Positions 5,222-5,835 of a stretch of 5,835 nt of DNA are shown here, piece by piece. The position numbers and the translations under genes were made by a program. Below the pieces are notes generated by a model, which ran no database searches, was not told the DNA's origin, and worked only from the letters and a program-made list of their open reading frames with translations. Source of the DNA: an uncultured Eubacteriales bacterium (GTDB lineage: Bacteria > Bacillota > Clostridia > Christensenellales > Pumilibacteraceae); assembly GCA_900555875.1 (NCBI GenBank), contig USNB01000084.1, forward strand, positions 1-5,835. The letters run 5' to 3'. Numbering within the stretch: the first letter of the stretch is position 1; every line of letters begins with the position of its first letter.

Positions 5222-5835
5222 GGTAGTCGTTTTTTCTTTTCGTTCCCGTTTCTCTTTTTTCCTCGCATATATTTCGAAAGGCAGGAACATTGCCGTCCAG
5301 ATGACCGCGAGCAGAACGGGGAAGATAAAGAGATAACCGTATTCGCCGAACACTCCCACGAGCGCTTCGAGAAAACCTACTCCTTTACCGCCGTTCATAT
5401 AGAGGAAATCGGTGCGGGAAAGCTTATTGAATACGAATATGCCTATCAGTCCTGCGGCGAGCGGCAGCGCGGCGCCTTTAAGGTCGGCAAAGCGCGGACG
5501 GTAGCCGTCTGCGAGCACCATGGACGTATACAATATCATCAGGAAATGGAACACGAAACTGTGTATGGATGCGAAGTTCCATACGGGCAGGACGCTCCAC
5601 GTGGGAAGAGCAAGCCCCAATGCCGCAGCGGGATAACCGACGCCGTACACTACCGCCGACAGCGATTTGGACGGGTGTATGACGTGCGCGAGAAATATGA
5701 ATTCGGTAAGGCTGCACAACTGCAGCGGAAGATCTGCGAGCGCCCATTGTCCCGTGGTTATCAGCATGATTTGAGTATCGACTTCGTTGAGAAGCTGAAG
5801 CGCGACGACGATCCACATCATGGTCCGTCTTCCTT
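5210..5835 (-). CDS. YwaF/TMEM164-family integral membrane protein, N-terminus probably outside the window
   Basis: This polytopic membrane protein resembles the TIGR02206/YwaF group, judged from remembered family sequence. Key segments, numbered from ATG 5821, are LPLQLCSL (31-38), NFASIHSFVFHFLMILYTSMVL (82-103) with its two His residues, the FNKLSRTDFLYMN segment (131-143), and a last helix ending in a charged tail KKEKRERKEK (188-197). About six membrane helices can be seen (1-24, 33-50, 54-72, 84-104, 117-134, 161-184). ATG 5821 has a plausible AAGGA nine bases upstream, giving 203 residues. However, the frame stays open to base 5835, and relatives usually have about 40-60 more N-terminal residues with another helix, so the true start is likely beyond the edge. 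The bacterial family has no firmly established role that I know; human TMEM164 is reported as an acyltransferase, but that should not be transferred here. The gene converges on the exporter gene. Confidence 0.8.
   Translation of the reverse strand, partial: GRRTMMWIVVALQLLNEVDTQIMLITTGQWALADLPLQLCSLTEFIFLAHVIHPSKSLSAVVYGVGYPAAALGLALPTWSVLPVWNFASIHSFVFHFLMILYTSMVLADGYRPRFADLKGAALPLAAGLIGIFVFNKLSRTDFLYMNGGKGVGFLEALVGVFGEYGYLFIFPVLLAVIWTAMFLPFEIYARKKEKRERKEKTTTIRL

Noticed and set aside
4885..5226. 113-codon open frame on the + strand after the exporter
   Set aside because: It starts inside the exporter gene, has no ribosome binding site, and runs through the stacked hairpins, so its sequence is dictated by repeats.
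1..5835. CRISPR array, transposon or phage genes, toxin-antitoxin pair, tRNA genes
   Set aside because: No spaced direct repeats, transposase motifs, terminal repeats with target duplications, small paired genes or tRNA T-loop signatures were found.

Overview
The window looks like a stretch of bacterial chromosome, probably from an uncultured Gram-positive Clostridia-type bacterium. The reasons are an AAGGAG ribosome binding site, sigma-A type promoter hexamers, a fused ATPase/FtsX-type exporter of a kind common in Bacillota, and a YwaF-family membrane protein. Coding DNA is moderately GC-rich but uses ATA heavily for isoleucine. The phylum-level guess is inference; there is no rRNA or other marker to fix it. 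No phage, insertion sequence, CRISPR array or tRNA gene is visible.

Layout: (1) Bases 1-1440 (+) hold the 3' part of an alanyl-tRNA synthetase gene. The enzyme is unusually compact: the beta-barrel between the catalytic and editing modules is missing, and the protein stops right after the editing domain, with no C-Ala domain. (2) A strong two-way terminator (1439-1477) overlaps the alaS stop codon. (3) The 350-base gap before the next gene is not empty. It holds a 129-base imperfect palindrome (1491-1619) that may be a structured RNA, a smaller hairpin (1634-1669), and two stacked promoters. The second promoter carries a run of ten G within its spacer. (4) Bases 1794-4928 (+) encode a 1044-residue ABC exporter subunit with ATPase, linker, four membrane helices and a very large external domain. 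GC content falls sharply in the part encoding the external domain. (5) A 281-base gap (4929-5209) contains several strong inverted repeats. (6) Bases 5210-5835 (-) hold the C-terminal part of a YwaF/TMEM164-like membrane protein, convergent with the transporter gene.

The three genes do not form an evident pathway. AlaS is housekeeping, the exporter appears to be a separately controlled single-gene unit, and the membrane protein faces the other way. The points most worth following up are the poly-G promoter, which could make exporter expression phase-variable, the unidentified structured element beside alaS, and the stripped-down AlaRS. I see no clear new multi-gene system.
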